The position numbers were made by a program, and so were the translations under genes. From assembly GCA_036346405.1 (NCBI GenBank), contig CM070559.1:39779889-39843888 (forward strand): a stretch of 64,000 nt of DNA, written 5' to 3'. Under the pieces are notes generated by a model that had not been told where the DNA came from, ran no database searches, and saw only the letters and a program-made list of their open reading frames with translations. The number at the start of each line of letters is the position of its first letter. Position 1 is the first letter of the stretch. This DNA is from Phyllostachys edulis (Eukaryota; Streptophyta; Magnoliopsida; Poales; Poaceae). Shown in pieces: positions 1-10,700 of this stretch.

Positions 1-560
1 TTATTCCTTCCCGCAATTTAGCGTTTGCGAGTTGGCTTCTTTAAGTTTCCCCAAAAGGAATTCTACTTTTTCCCATAGCTTTTTGACTCCTCTTTTTCAT
101 AATCGGCGAGTCGGCTAAGGTCTTTAAGTCCACTGTTCAACTTTGCAAAGGATAAAAGTGAACATAAGCATTGGTCAATCGGTTGTAAGTTCTTCTACAA
201 CCATCGACCTAGTCGTAAGTTTTTCTCGACAAAATCTCATGGTCGTAAGTTCTTCTCGACCATCACCTATTCGTAAGTTCTTCTACGAACAAAGCCATTT
301 GGTCAGAAATCTTTAACGACCGATTACCTAGTCGTGAGTTTTTCCATGACAAACCCGTAAGCACTATATAAGTAGTCAAAATGATTATGAAAAATAGTGA
401 CTTACCACATCTCTGCTATTTGCGAGTTCCTCTTTCTTGTCGCAGACTCTAGAAGTTGTCGATGATATTCACCGACAACAAATGATTTGCTCTATGGCTT
501 TCTGCAAAAGACAAGACAATGAGAAATAAGAGAAGATTATACCTGTATGTATAAGTATCA

Positions 561-1609
561 TCAAATACTTACAGTCATGGTTGATCGAGCAAATATTGAG
601 TACACCAGCTCTGGGTGCTTCAGCTCGCCCACTCTCTCAACTTGGTCCCACCAAACCTTCTCAAGGTGCTCATTATCAAAAGTGTTCCCTCTATTGGGAA
701 TGTCTTTGGGATGGGGGACTCGGTGGCGAGATCTAAAGGCAGAAGACCCCACTATGGAAGCAGGGCCAAAGAAATCAGAACAGAAATTGAAGTATTCTTC
801 ATCTTCCGATTCTGAAATTGTAGTTTCTCTTTGGGTACCAGGAAGGAGGTCTGCAACGATTTCCTTCCCCACACGGTGGTCGGGCACATCACCACCTTGG
901 GCGAGAGGCTTCTCGACTTCCTCTGCTGGTCCCTCGACCACATTAGTGGTCATGGCGACTATCTCGGTTGTCGTAACACGCCTCAATAGGTGTAGCCGCT
1001 ACCTCGAGAGTAGTAGCTGCAACCTCGGTGGACATGACGGTTACCTCGGTGGTTGTAGATGCCACCTCAAGAACTATGGCATTGCCTCGTTGGCCATAGC
1101 TACGACTTCGTGATCGTGACAACCGCCGAGCCACGACTTCTTCTACCACAGGCCGAGGATGATCCATCGACCACTTCCTTGTTGTCTCTCCAAAGAATGG
1201 AGAGGTAGCAATAGGCTTCTCAACGGAAGCATTCTCGGAAATTTGAAGGAGTCGGGCTAAAAACAACAAAAGGATAGCAGGTCAAATTGTGGAAAGCAAA
1301 AGGTAAATGCTGTTCTTACACTTTAGCTTGTTTCACATACCTCTGCGTCCTGGACTTAATCAGAAACTTTGGAGCCATCTTCCCGATAGAAAAATTCTTT
1401 GACTTCTTTTCTACGACCACGTCTGGTCGTAGTTCAAATTGGGGAATAGGTTCAGTCATGACCACGTCTGGTCGTAAGTCTTGAACAGGGACCATCTTTA
1501 TGGTCTCCTGACTTTCCGGAGGACCGAGATCGGTCTCGATCACTCTAAGAGCAGCGCTACCCTCAACGGTAGGCTCGGCTGGATCAGCGTTGTCCTTCAC
1601 AAAAGACAT
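561..1609 (-). pseudogene. Probable decayed C-terminal part of the antisense accessory ORF
   Basis: Three minus-strand open stretches (1316-1609, 943-1269, 561-986) lie downstream of the domain at 2373-3149 in its reading direction. They are rich in Pro, Glu, Val and Thr, with repeated TTEV/ATTEVAA-like words, as in the low-complexity tails of these accessory proteins. No catalytic motif is visible and the frame is broken several times. They could also be chance ORFs; the link rests on strand, order and composition only. Confidence 0.3.
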
Positions 1610-2372
1610 AAACTCCTTCCAGTTCTCCTTTTCTAGTTGCTTGACAAATCTAGAAGTGGCAGAAACTGTGAAAGCTTTCTTGTCGTAATAGAAGGGTACC
1701 TTGGCCTTGCGAGGTTTGCGCTTAAGAGGTTCAATTGCTTGACCTCCTCGGCCAATTTGCTTGACCTCGGCTTCAATCTGCGGCTATGTGCGCCACACGA
1801 GCTTTGCGAAGATCCGTCGAAGGGTTAGAACTCGAGCTTGCTCCTCCCTTGTCGTGCTCTTGTAAGTCGGCGTCTCTTGGATGGAGGAGCGAGCCTTTGT
1901 CTTTGTCAATTTGCACCGATGGTTATCGATCTGACTTCTTCGTCGTCCGACGATTTTCCATACCTACTTTCAGTAAGCAAAAGCGTAAAAAGAAGAATTA
2001 CTAATCGGTCGTAAGACCTTCTCGACGATATCAAGTCGTAAGTTTTTCTCGACCTTTCCTCGATCGTAAGATTTTCTACGGTCACTACTAAGTTGTAAGT
2101 TTTTCTACAACATTTCTCTAGTCGTAAGTTCTTTCTCGACTATGAAGTCCTAAGGATAAAATCAACTCTCGATTACCTTTAGGCGAACCATCCTTTCCTC
2201 TGCGGATATGACCGCAAGGATCTTAGGAAGCGCCACACTAAGTGGCGGAGGCTTCATAAGCGAGTCGACTCTAACGTCAATCTCCGTTGGTGAAAGATCT
2301 GTTCAAACAGATAAAGGCATTCTTTAAACAACTTTGCAGAAGACCAAACCGAGAGCTAAGTCGAAAAACTAC

Positions 2373-3149
2373 TTACCTCCCTCGTAGTCCCCGGTGGGTC
2401 TTTTGGCCCGTGTACCTCCACATATGAGGCACTCGTTTCTTCAAAGGACTAATTCGACGTGTGATGAAATCCTTCACCACATGCCATCCAATCAACCCTC
2501 CGCTTTCAAATCCTTGATGGCTTGAATATAGGGGCGATTCGATTGATATCCCGGGAGTCGAATCGAGGAAGCTTTCTTTTGGCAGACCTTCCTTCAAAAG
2601 AAAGATCGCCTTGGTGACTTTCGGTAAAACCACCTCTTCCTCCTACAACCATGAGGACCGAGTGAACATCTGAATATACTCCTTCGACTTCCGTCATGGA
2701 GCTTCAAACCACAACTTCCAACTATCCCAGTTATCGAGCCATTCCGTAGAAATCTTGAAAAAGCTCAAGATCATTTGGAATTCAGTACACCTCACATAGA
2801 TATCTGAATCGCTCGGCATGGTGATGGAATTAGGACCAAGGTTCACCAATTCCACTCCAAAATGCTCGAGTATCAATGTGAGAAGGGGTGAGCAGTAATC
2901 AAGACCACACTCTGTCAATTTGGAAGATGGGGATTTGTCCTTCCTCCCCAACGGCCATTCTTTGCTTATCTTGCCGGGAACTACTCCACAAGAACTTTCT
3001 CTCGAATCTTCCCAAAGATTGACAAGGGTTTGCATCTTCGCCAGTATCCATCTCCGACTCGCCCATTCGAAACTCTCTCGGCCATTTTTCTCGAAAAGAG
3101 GAGATTTTCGGCGAGTTGGTGGCGGAGAAGACAAGAACTTGTTGAACAA
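2373..3149 (-). pseudogene. Antisense accessory ORF of gypsy element (gypsy-type transposon domain family)
   Basis: Two adjoining open stretches on the minus strand (2694-3149 and, in another frame, 2373-2633) read as one broken protein. The first, 151 residues, contains ELVNLGPNSITM about two thirds along. That matches, from memory, the 'putative gypsy type transposon' domain (Pfam Transposase_28) carried by many grass gypsy elements between pol and the 3' LTR. The second contains RRISPLKKRVPHMWRYTG, a block that follows this domain in such proteins. A stop (about 2694) and a frame change separate them, so no full product is expected. The function of the family is unknown. The ORF runs opposite to the element's own gag-pol. 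Confidence 0.55.
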
Positions 3150-3635
3150 AGAGAATGATTTGGGGAAAGGTAAGATCTTAGGTTTTACCCCGGTAGGTAT
3201 TTATAACCACGCACCTTGAGCCGAGGCGTGACATTCCAAAGGTCGCCATTGTCTCTCGAACCGCTTCAATGAACGGAGTTAACTGGACGTCGTTTGAGAT
3301 TCCCCAGTGTGTCCGCTCGAGAAAATCAAGTTTGCGTTTACACCTCAAGCAAAATTACTTCCTTGGTTAGATCTTTTCTACCAAAGGAAATGATAATCGG
3401 AAAGTTCTTTCTTCCGATCACTATACTACGACCACCTCGTGATCGTAGGAATGCTTTTACGACTACTTGATGGTCGTAGGTAATTTTCTTGACCAAGCAT
3501 ATTTCTGGTCAAAGTAGTATACAATCGAAGAGTTTTTTCCTTCGACTATTTTTTCTACGATCCTCTCGTGGTCGTAAGACCATCTATAACTCTTTTACCA
3601 AGTAAGTTGCTTTCACTTGAAGCTGGGGGGCTAGA

Positions 3636-4404
3636 TGACGAGGATATAATAATCCTCATTTTATCTTTTATCTATAATTCTTATTATAGGTAAATATGGC
3701 GTCATGTGGACCCCGAGTATACCCCTTAATGTTATGAGGAAGAGCCTAATGGGTGGTCGTAAGTTCTTCTACGACCACCCCATAGTCGTAAGTTATGCTA
3801 CGACTACCCCCATAATCGTAAGATATGCTACGACTATCCCATAGTCGTAAGTCTTCTACGACTACCTCATAGTCGTAGGCTCCTCTGACTAGGTCAACTA
3901 CGACCACCTTATGATCAAATAAACCTACGAGATAAGTGGGTCTTATTGATTAAGGATTCAAACAATCATCATACGCTATTATTCTCATGAGTAATGACAC
4001 GTAATACTCCATTATCTCGGTGTATAGTCATTGAGCGGCGTGGAGGAGTTAATACACCAATGATTATTACCAACGTCTTGCTCACACGGAGGTGATGAGG
4101 CGCTTTATCTCGAGTAATCGCCGCTCCTTCACGTACTATAAAAGGCGGCAATCAGAGAAAGGAAGAACAAGATCAATCGGGCCATTAGGAATACAAGCAC
4201 TATCTGTAATAGTCTTAGTTTTTTCCCCTGATTGTTCAAGATACACTCAATACCATACACACACAGGAGTAGGGTTGTTATTCTCTTCGGAGAAGGCCTG
4301 AACCTGTATAAAAATCCCCGTGTCAATCTCTCTGCGTGATTCCATTCTAGGAGACCCCCCGAATCAAACAATCTTTACGTAAGTTCGGTTCTAAAACACC
4401 GACA
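3636..4404 (+). repeat. 3' LTR of gypsy element (family shared with 37720-38513)
   Basis: The 769-bp repeat starts TGACGAGGATATAATAAT and ends CTAAAACACCGACA. The same ends occur in the 5' LTR at 37720-38513. A TATA box (ACTATAAAAG) lies near 4135. The U3 part carries several GTCGTAAGTTCTTCTACGAC-type hairpin motifs (3750-3890). The 5 bp after the LTR are CTACT; the matching 5' target duplication would lie left of the window. Confidence 0.85.
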
Positions 4405-5130
4405 CTACTGATATTGCGGTCCGTTGAAAACATTGTTGCGGCTTGTTGAAAACAATGTTGCATACTGTTCTTTGGAATGTTGCATCTGTAGAAAAAAAAA
4501 CTGTTGCATACTGTTCACGGCGATGTTACAATTTTTTCCAACGCGTTTTTTTCTAGATGCTTTGTTTTTTAATTTTTGATATTGCAACCATTGTTCAGAG
4601 ATGTTGCAACCATTGTCTTAGGATGTTGCAACTGTTGTCCAGGAATGTTGCAAGTGTTACATCTGTAGAAAAAAATATTGCATCTATAGAAAAAAATGTT
4701 GCATACGGTTCACGACGATGTTGCAATTTTTTCCAACGCGTTTTTTTCCAGATGTTTTATTTTAATTTGTGATGTTGCAACTATTGTCCGGGGATGTTGT
4801 AGCTATTGTCCGAGGATGTTGCAACCATTGTTCAGAGATGTTGCAACCATTGTCCTAGGATGTTGCAACCGTTATCCAGGAATGTTGCAAGTGTTACATC
4901 TGTAAAAAAAAATATTGCATCTATAGAAAAAAAAAATGTTACATACGGTTCACGGCGATGTTGCAATTTTTTCCAACGCGTTTTTTTCCAGATGTTTTAT
5001 TTTGATTTGTGATGTTGCAACTATTGTCCGGGGATGTTGTAGCTATTGTCCGAGGATGTTGCAACCATTATTCAGGGATGTTGCAATCGTTGTTCGGGGA
5101 TGTTACAACTATTGTCCTAGGATGATACGA
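4405..5130 (+). repeat. GATGTTGCAA tandem array with higher-order structure
   Basis: A roughly 24-bp unit (GATGTTGCAACCATTGTYC-like) is repeated many times. It is embedded in a larger unit that also holds an A-rich stretch and a CCAACGCGTTTTTTTC block. That block recurs with its ACGCG at about 4541, 4736 and 4976, giving spacings near 196 and 240 bp that differ by about two small units. Such arrays occur in subterminal regions of large DNA transposons, but no terminal inverted repeat was found here, so the host element is not named. Confidence 0.7.
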
Positions 5131-5500
5131 CTCCTATTTGAAACGGGGCAACAATTCCTTTCCAGCCTCTTGCATGTTGTTCTTCTCGTGTTGCGAGCGA
5201 AAATCATTACGCCGTGATCGTGTGCGCGGATCGGCACGAGGGTGCTAGCCCACTCTCGCGTCGATCCGGCGATTCGATGGGGTTGTTGAGCTCGACCAAT
5301 AGATCTTGTTGTAAGAGGCTCTGATCTACACATCTTCTTTGCCGTGGGTGCGTGGTGTTTGTGCCAGAAAATCTGTTGCAAGAACCTCTTGAGCCGCACG
5401 TCTTCTTCGTCGTGGATCTACAAGATGTTAAGATCGAGGCGTCCGATTTGAGGCTTCAAATCGGACGTACGGCTCCTAGTATCACCCAAAAAAAAGTGAA
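5131..5500. other. Gene-free spacer with a short palindrome
   Basis: No gene is visible. The palindrome CGTCCGATTTGAGGCTTCAA / ATCGGACG near 5440-5467 is the only structure seen. The stretch may belong to the same transposon as the preceding repeat array, which is inference. Confidence 0.4.
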
Positions 5501-5506
5501 CACAAT

Positions 5507-6052
5507 CTAGGGAAAATGAAAAAAAAAAGAAAAATTGGAGAAGGGAAAAGGAGTTCGCCTCTTCCTAAATTGGAGACCCGAGGCCTGCATCTCTCCCAAT
5601 TGCTTTTCCAATTCGCCTCTCTCCGCACGTATTTCGGTGCTCTTCCCCTCCAAATCGACAACCACGCCCTCCAATTCGGCGTCTTTCTTGGAAGTGGCCG
5701 CCGTCTCCGCCTCCTTCTTGCCGAGAAGCTCCAGGACCCGGCCTTTCTCAGCCACCGTCGCGTCGAGGCGAGCCACCGCCTCGCCCATGGCCGCTGATTC
5801 GCGAGTCGCCATCGTCTCGGCGACCTCGAGCGACTCCTGGGCGACGGTGAGGCGTGTGCGCAGCACCGCAGCCTCCTCCTCTGCGTCGAGGACATCGCGC
5901 TCCATGTCTGCGGCCTTGGCGTCGTCGGCGTCGTGGAGAACTCCTCGATCTGTTGCCTCTGCCCGTATCTTGACGGACTCCCTGACGACCTTGGCGTTGA
6001 GGGCCTTAAACCGCCACCCCCTTCGCTCCACAATGACGGCGGCGGAAGTCAT
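5507..6052 (-). CDS. Orphan coiled-coil ORF, possibly a captured exon
   Basis: The open frame has 181 codons and starts MTSAAVIVERRGWRFKALNA. Residues about 15-155 are rich in Glu, Ala, Arg and Lys with heptad-like spacing (for example DAELEGVVVDLEGKSTEIRA), so a long helix or coiled coil is likely. Around residue 157 the character changes abruptly to RKRRTPFPFSNFSFFFHFP, which looks like read-through into noncoding DNA past a lost splice donor. No catalytic domain is recognised. It sits between repeats and could be an exon 1 fragment moved by a transposon. A functional gene is not supported. Confidence 0.35.
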   Translation of the reverse strand: MTSAAVIVERRGWRFKALNAKVVRESVKIRAEATDRGVLHDADDAKAADMERDVLDAEEEAAVLRTRLTVAQESLEVAETMATRESAAMGEAVARLDATVAEKGRVLELLGKKEAETAATSKKDAELEGVVVDLEGKSTEIRAERGELEKQLGEMQASGLQFRKRRTPFPFSNFSFFFHFP

Positions 6053-6351
6053 GAAGGCGAGGAGCCAAGGTAGTGTCGCGTGAGGGGGAAAATATTCCTG
6101 ACCTCAAGAGGAGTACTTTTCTGTCCCGGGATTGGACTGATTTGGCCGGTATTTTCCTGTCCCTGTGCCATCGAAACAGAGCTACATACCGGACCGGAAA
6201 AATCTAGCATGGGAGAAATTTTCCTAGGGTTTCGGCGGGGATCCCGGCCAGAATCGATGTTCCCAAACAAAACCTAACGGGGAATTAATCCTGGTGGATG
6301 AAGCCCAAATTAATCCGATATTACCTGCGCGTGACGGGAGAGGACGCGCAC
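6053..6351. other. Gene-free spacer, possible small TIR element
   Basis: This holds GC-rich and palindrome-rich sequence (GGGAAAATATTCCT near 6087, GAAATTTTCCTAGGG near 6214) but no closed terminal repeats or target duplication could be fixed. It replaces the downstream exons expected for the RPA70N exon at 6352-6635. Confidence 0.3.
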
Positions 6352-6635
6352 CTGCGACCGTAGTCGGCGTTGCGGACAACCTCGAGGAGGCGGACGACGG
6401 CACCCTTCCGGAGGCGGGCGTCCAGGACGAGGCGGCTCAGGCGGGCGGCGAGCATTGCCGGCTGAGTATGGACGCCGTCTGAGAGCACCGCGCGGTACCT
6501 CTCCGCCGCGCCCGTCGGCGTGCGCACCGGCGACACCGCGACAGGCCCTCCACCTGCAGCACCGGCAGCCGCGCCGTCGCACACCCCCTCCCGCATCGCC
6601 GCCAACGCGCCCCCGTCAGGGCGGGCGCCCGCCAT
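6352..6635 (-). pseudogene. RPA70 N-terminal-domain gene, first exon only (truncated gene)
   Basis: ATG at 6635 opens a 94-codon exon ending at a clean donor (CGCAG|GTGCGC, phase 2), as in exon 1 of the gene at 7790-12609. The protein has the RPA70N hallmarks: ALAAMREG near the N-terminus, RYRAVLSDGVHTQPAMLAA in the middle and RLRKGAVVRLLEVVRNA at the end. The last strand of the domain (IIxQLEVLQ) should follow in a second exon at lower coordinates, but none is found before the coiled-coil ORF and repeats below 6300. The gene is therefore cut off, probably by insertion or deletion. The codons are intact, so an aberrant transcript is possible. It is a paralogue of the neighbouring three-domain gene. 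Confidence 0.75.
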
Positions 6636-6651
6636 TCTCCATAACCGAACC

Positions 6652-6664
6652 TTCTAGAAGCTTC
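6652..6664 (-). promoter_or_regulatory. Heat-shock-element-like trimer upstream of the truncated RPA70N gene
   Basis: Read on the minus strand this is GAAGCTTCTAGAA, three perfectly alternating nGAAn/nTTCn units, 16 bp before the ATG. The same arrangement precedes the RPA70N copies at 12609 and about 28330. Binding by heat-shock factors is inferred from the motif only. Confidence 0.45.
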
Positions 6665-6904
6665 CTCCCGGGAGCGAGCGATTGCGAGGAGGCGAAAGGA
6701 TCTCTCGATTTGTATGGAAGTTTGGAAACGAACGGGAGATTAAGGCGGCGGAGGGGTGGGGGCTTGTTAGCGCTGAGATCGCGGCGAGAATCAGGCGAGT
6801 TTGCGGATCTCGAGGGTGTTCGTGCGGTGAAGATCTAAAATACCTGTTGACTAGTGTATGCGATATTGCTATCGAGATGGGATCATTGGAGAAGTGGAGA
6901 CTTT

Positions 6905-7789
6905 GAGGGGAGATTTTGATTTGTGGATAAAGGATAAGGGAACTGACGGGGGTAATAGGCATGTATCTTGGGCCAGCTCAAAGGAAAATTAAACCTTTTC
7001 TGTTTATGGGCGTCTCTGACCTTTTTATGTTAGTAATAGTTTCTGGGCCTTGCTTTCGTCAGTCATCGTAGGGCAGAAGAGTTTCATCCGGGTGCAATTT
7101 GAGATGCGATTTTCACTGTAGCAAAATACTCAGCGCTATTCACGAACAACTGTATCTCACTGCAGCGGTTGATCGATCTGTGCTTCTCATATCCCAATGC
7201 AATGGCAGAGGATATGCCAATCCCCACGGAACTTGCTATGGATTTGACATTTCGAGGAACAAATATAGGGAATCATTCTAAAATTCATCAAGCCTAATGT
7301 AAGCATGCAACATGAGATTTTCTTGGTCCACCAGCATTAAGCTTCCTCGTCATTTCCGAAGCATTTCATGAACATTATTAGTCACGCAAGCATTCCATGA
7401 ATTACCAGTGAAGTGAAAGACCTAATGTAGTTCGCCATACACAAGCAAAAGCAGCACCCAGCAATAAAAAGCCTACCACTTCCCAGGCAAGTAGGAAACA
7501 TCGTTGGGATATAGTTCAGCAGCAGATTCAAGTTACTATGGCAAAGATCCAACCATGTTCACATCCAGAATACCAGCCATGGCAGATGAACAGTAAGGAG
7601 GTACAGTCTTTATATGGACAAGAAAAGAAAACATTGTGCCTTGAGAGCAATGGATCAACTTGGCAGCCAGTATAGGTTCGACCACTCGATTAAACAGCAT
7701 CGGCCGCTGGAAAGTAAGAACGCTTCTACGCCCTCGGAGCAATTGAAGAGCCCAACATGCCTTGGCCACTGAATGGATAGAAATCAGGA
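6905..7789. other. Spacer, 3' flank of the three-domain RPA70N gene
   Basis: No ORF of note is present. It probably holds the 3' UTR and terminator of the minus-strand gene that stops at 7790, then the promoter of the truncated copy at 6635. No other gene is seen. Confidence 0.4.
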
Positions 7790-10700
7790 TCAACCGTTCC
7801 GTAGAATAGCACGATCAGACCCCAACTCCTCGTGTTTCTTTCCAAGCACATAGAATTTAGGGCTTCCAATCAGCTTACATTGTGTTCGCAGTATTTCGAG
7901 TTGGATAATCATGATAAACCTGAATTTGAAAGCCGACAAATGACAGAACAAGTAAATAAAGAACGGGTGAGTTCATTTTGTGAGGTGGTAAACCAGTAAG
8001 CCTTGGAAATCATAAACGGAAGACATCCACCTTATTAAGATGTATATGTAATACAGATCTACGAGAGAAATCTTGTAACGTGTGTGCACAGGCGTGCGTG
8101 GATGCTCACAAATGCAAGTATTAAGCACAAAATTCAGCCTATTTTGCCTCACACAATTAGCGCATAGCGTAAACAAAACCAAGAAACACCCAAAAAGATA
8201 AACCGGCAGAAAATTTGATGTCCGGTCTTTCTTAGAGAAGTAATTCATTTCAGAAAACGATAAGGGATCCGTACCTGCAACTCCGGACAGGGGTGCATGT
8301 GAACTCGAGTAGGCGAATTATCGTTCCTCTGGAGAGGCCAGTGTCCTTCATCACTAGGTGGCCTAGGTGGGACGCGAGAATGGCATGCTGCTTGTGGACT
8401 CCGTCGGAGAGAACCATGCGGTACCTGTTGAATTTACACACTAGTAACACATCAACCACCTGCATCACTGGCTGCTGCTCCACCGCCTCCTCGCCCTCTG
8501 ATATTGCCGCCACCGCCCCCTGAGTCAGGAGCCCCTTCAAGCGTTGGCCACTAGAATAGGCTCCAATGTTTGGTTGAGCAGAATTGGCCACTGATTCGGC
8601 GTATGATTCCTCACAATTCTTTTCAAGCCCACAGGGTTTTTCCACGCAGCGGAGCTCATACGGCTTGGGGTTACCGATCAGTGCACACTCTGTTTGCAGT
8701 ACTTCAAGTTGGATAATGATCATCATGCTGAATTTAGAAGTCAACACGGAACAGGAAAAACAAGTCAACAAAGCATTGTGAATTTGTTGGACAAATAGTA
8801 CTCCATAAATATCACCAATCAATCTTAACGGTACCATAAGCATGTACTATTCTGCTTGCTCTACCAAAAGACATTTCTCAAGAAATAAACTCAGTATACA
8901 CAAGGTTTGTAATAATCGGCGAGAAACAAGACTCAGGAAAATACTAATATGACACTCCTTCAAAAGCTCACATGCTACTACTTACCACCCATCCCATCTC
9001 CAAAATCATTATCTACAACATGACACCTATCATAGTAAGTAGAATAGGGGAGCCAATAATTGAGCATTAACCCAAACTAAGCACTAAAAGTTTAAGTTAT
9101 ACAGACAATAAAAAGAAACATTGCTATAAAATTAAGAATTCTAGTTACTCCAACTAAAGCATAGCTGACAGAAACAAGCCAACAAATGCCATAACTTGTT
9201 TTAATAGTTTGAAATGCCCGCAACCAGTGTCAAGGATGACATGAAATGATAAATAACAGAATTTTGAGAAGTGGATAAATGATTATCCTTAAAACGCATC
9301 GGCAGATCTAAACAGGATATCCACTGAATTGAGATGCAAAAAGACAGATTCAACAAATAATCTCAGTTCGTCGCCAAAAAAATTCTCAGTTTGCACATGA
9401 TCGACCTAATGGCTAACAATAACCAAGGGAGTTGGGAGATACAAGTGTACAAGTGTGGCACTCTAAATGTAACAACTTACCACCCAGCCCATCTCCGTAA
9501 TCACTTGGCACCAACATGATGCCTATTACTGTAAATTAAGAATTTCGAAACAAGACGTGCTGTAGCAAATAAAAAAAATTCGAACGAAATACAAAACATT
9601 CGACCCAAATTGGAACAAAAAATACTGTAAGCTAAAGTCACACAGCCAAAAGAACAGAAGTTGTGGTAAACTTAAATTCAGTTATGGCAAACCAAACAGG
9701 ATGTGCTGTGGCCTTTTTTTAATACCAAAGATGTGCACTCAAAACTGAGGCTTTTTAAGCATTGACACAAGGTATCATACTTTCCACTGCAACGAGCATC
9801 ATCAGTTTATAACACACTGATAAAATTGTAGAAAAATAAAGTAGTCCTGGATGTAGTTATTACAAATTCACATATTGTGGCCTTTTCTCCTCGATAATTG
9901 TTAATAGCCAAGAATGAAGACCCAAATGAGAAATAAAAATACTCACCATACCATGAACTTTGTACAAAATGTGTAAAAATACCACTTGCAGTAGCACTGA
10001 ACAAAAAATGCACCCCTAGATCAGCACTTCTATCAGTTGCTACTGTTGTATGCAAACAATACATACACATGGTAGTACTAAACAAAAATTGTATTGTGTT
10101 GCATCCAAGTGGCAGCCATACTAATTAGTGCATAAAAGTATAGAAATAAAAAAAGTATCAAATGGGCAGAATCCTCAAACATCCAGTATTTCTTGCACAA
10201 GGAACTAATTTCAGAAGATGAGAAACAATCCACACCTGGGACACTGGATGGTGTTGCACATGAACTCGAGAAGGCGGACCATGGTGCCCTTGCAGAGGTG
10301 AGAGTCCCTGACCAGGTGACACAAGTGAGATGCCAGCATGGCATCCTGTGTGTGGGCGCCGTCGGAGAGCACCAAGTGGTACATCTCAGACTTTTTAGGC
10401 TCTGATATCATCGACGACACGCCCACAACCTGCATTACAGGCTGCTGCAACACTGCCACCGTCCCCTGTGTCAGGTGCCCCTTCAAGCCTTGCCCAGCCG
10501 AATAGGCTCCACTGTTCAGCTCAGCAGAACTGGACACTGATTCAGCATTCAATTCCTCAAGATTGTTTTCAAATTCATTGGATTTTTCCAAGTGGCCAAA
10601 CCCATATGGTTTGGGGCTCCCAATTAGCGCGCAGTTGGTTTGCAGTACATCAAGTTGAAAAACAACGATGACCCTGAATTTAGAAGTCAACATACAACAG

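Larger units (their letters stand above)
1..3635 (+). mobile_element. Ty3/gypsy (Tat-like) retrotransposon, 3' internal region
   Basis: This is the part of a gypsy element between pol (left of the window) and its 3' LTR. A purine-rich stretch (AGCTGGGGGGCTAGA, 3621-3635) directly precedes the LTR, as a polypurine tract should. No pol sequence is visible. The segment holds an antisense accessory ORF (see 2373-3149) and blocks of short GTCGTAAG...CTACGAC-like inverted motifs (about 181-360, 2003-2150, 3420-3580). Placing an accessory ORF between pol and the 3' LTR is typical of the plant Tat lineage (Grande, Retand, RIRE2). The lineage call is inferred from this layout and from the related pol at 47-51 kb. 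Confidence 0.7.

Noticed and set aside
3720..3890. Regularly repeated GTCGTAAG motifs resembling a CRISPR-like array
   Set aside because: Spacing and sequence are irregular, repeats lie inside retrotransposon LTRs, and this is a plant nuclear genome.
8250..8843. A single 197-codon minus-strand ORF starting at 8843
   Set aside because: The first 38 codons are intron; the acceptor CAG at 8730-8728 and agreement with exon 2 and exon 4 show the coding exon starts at 8727 and the true start codon is at 12609.
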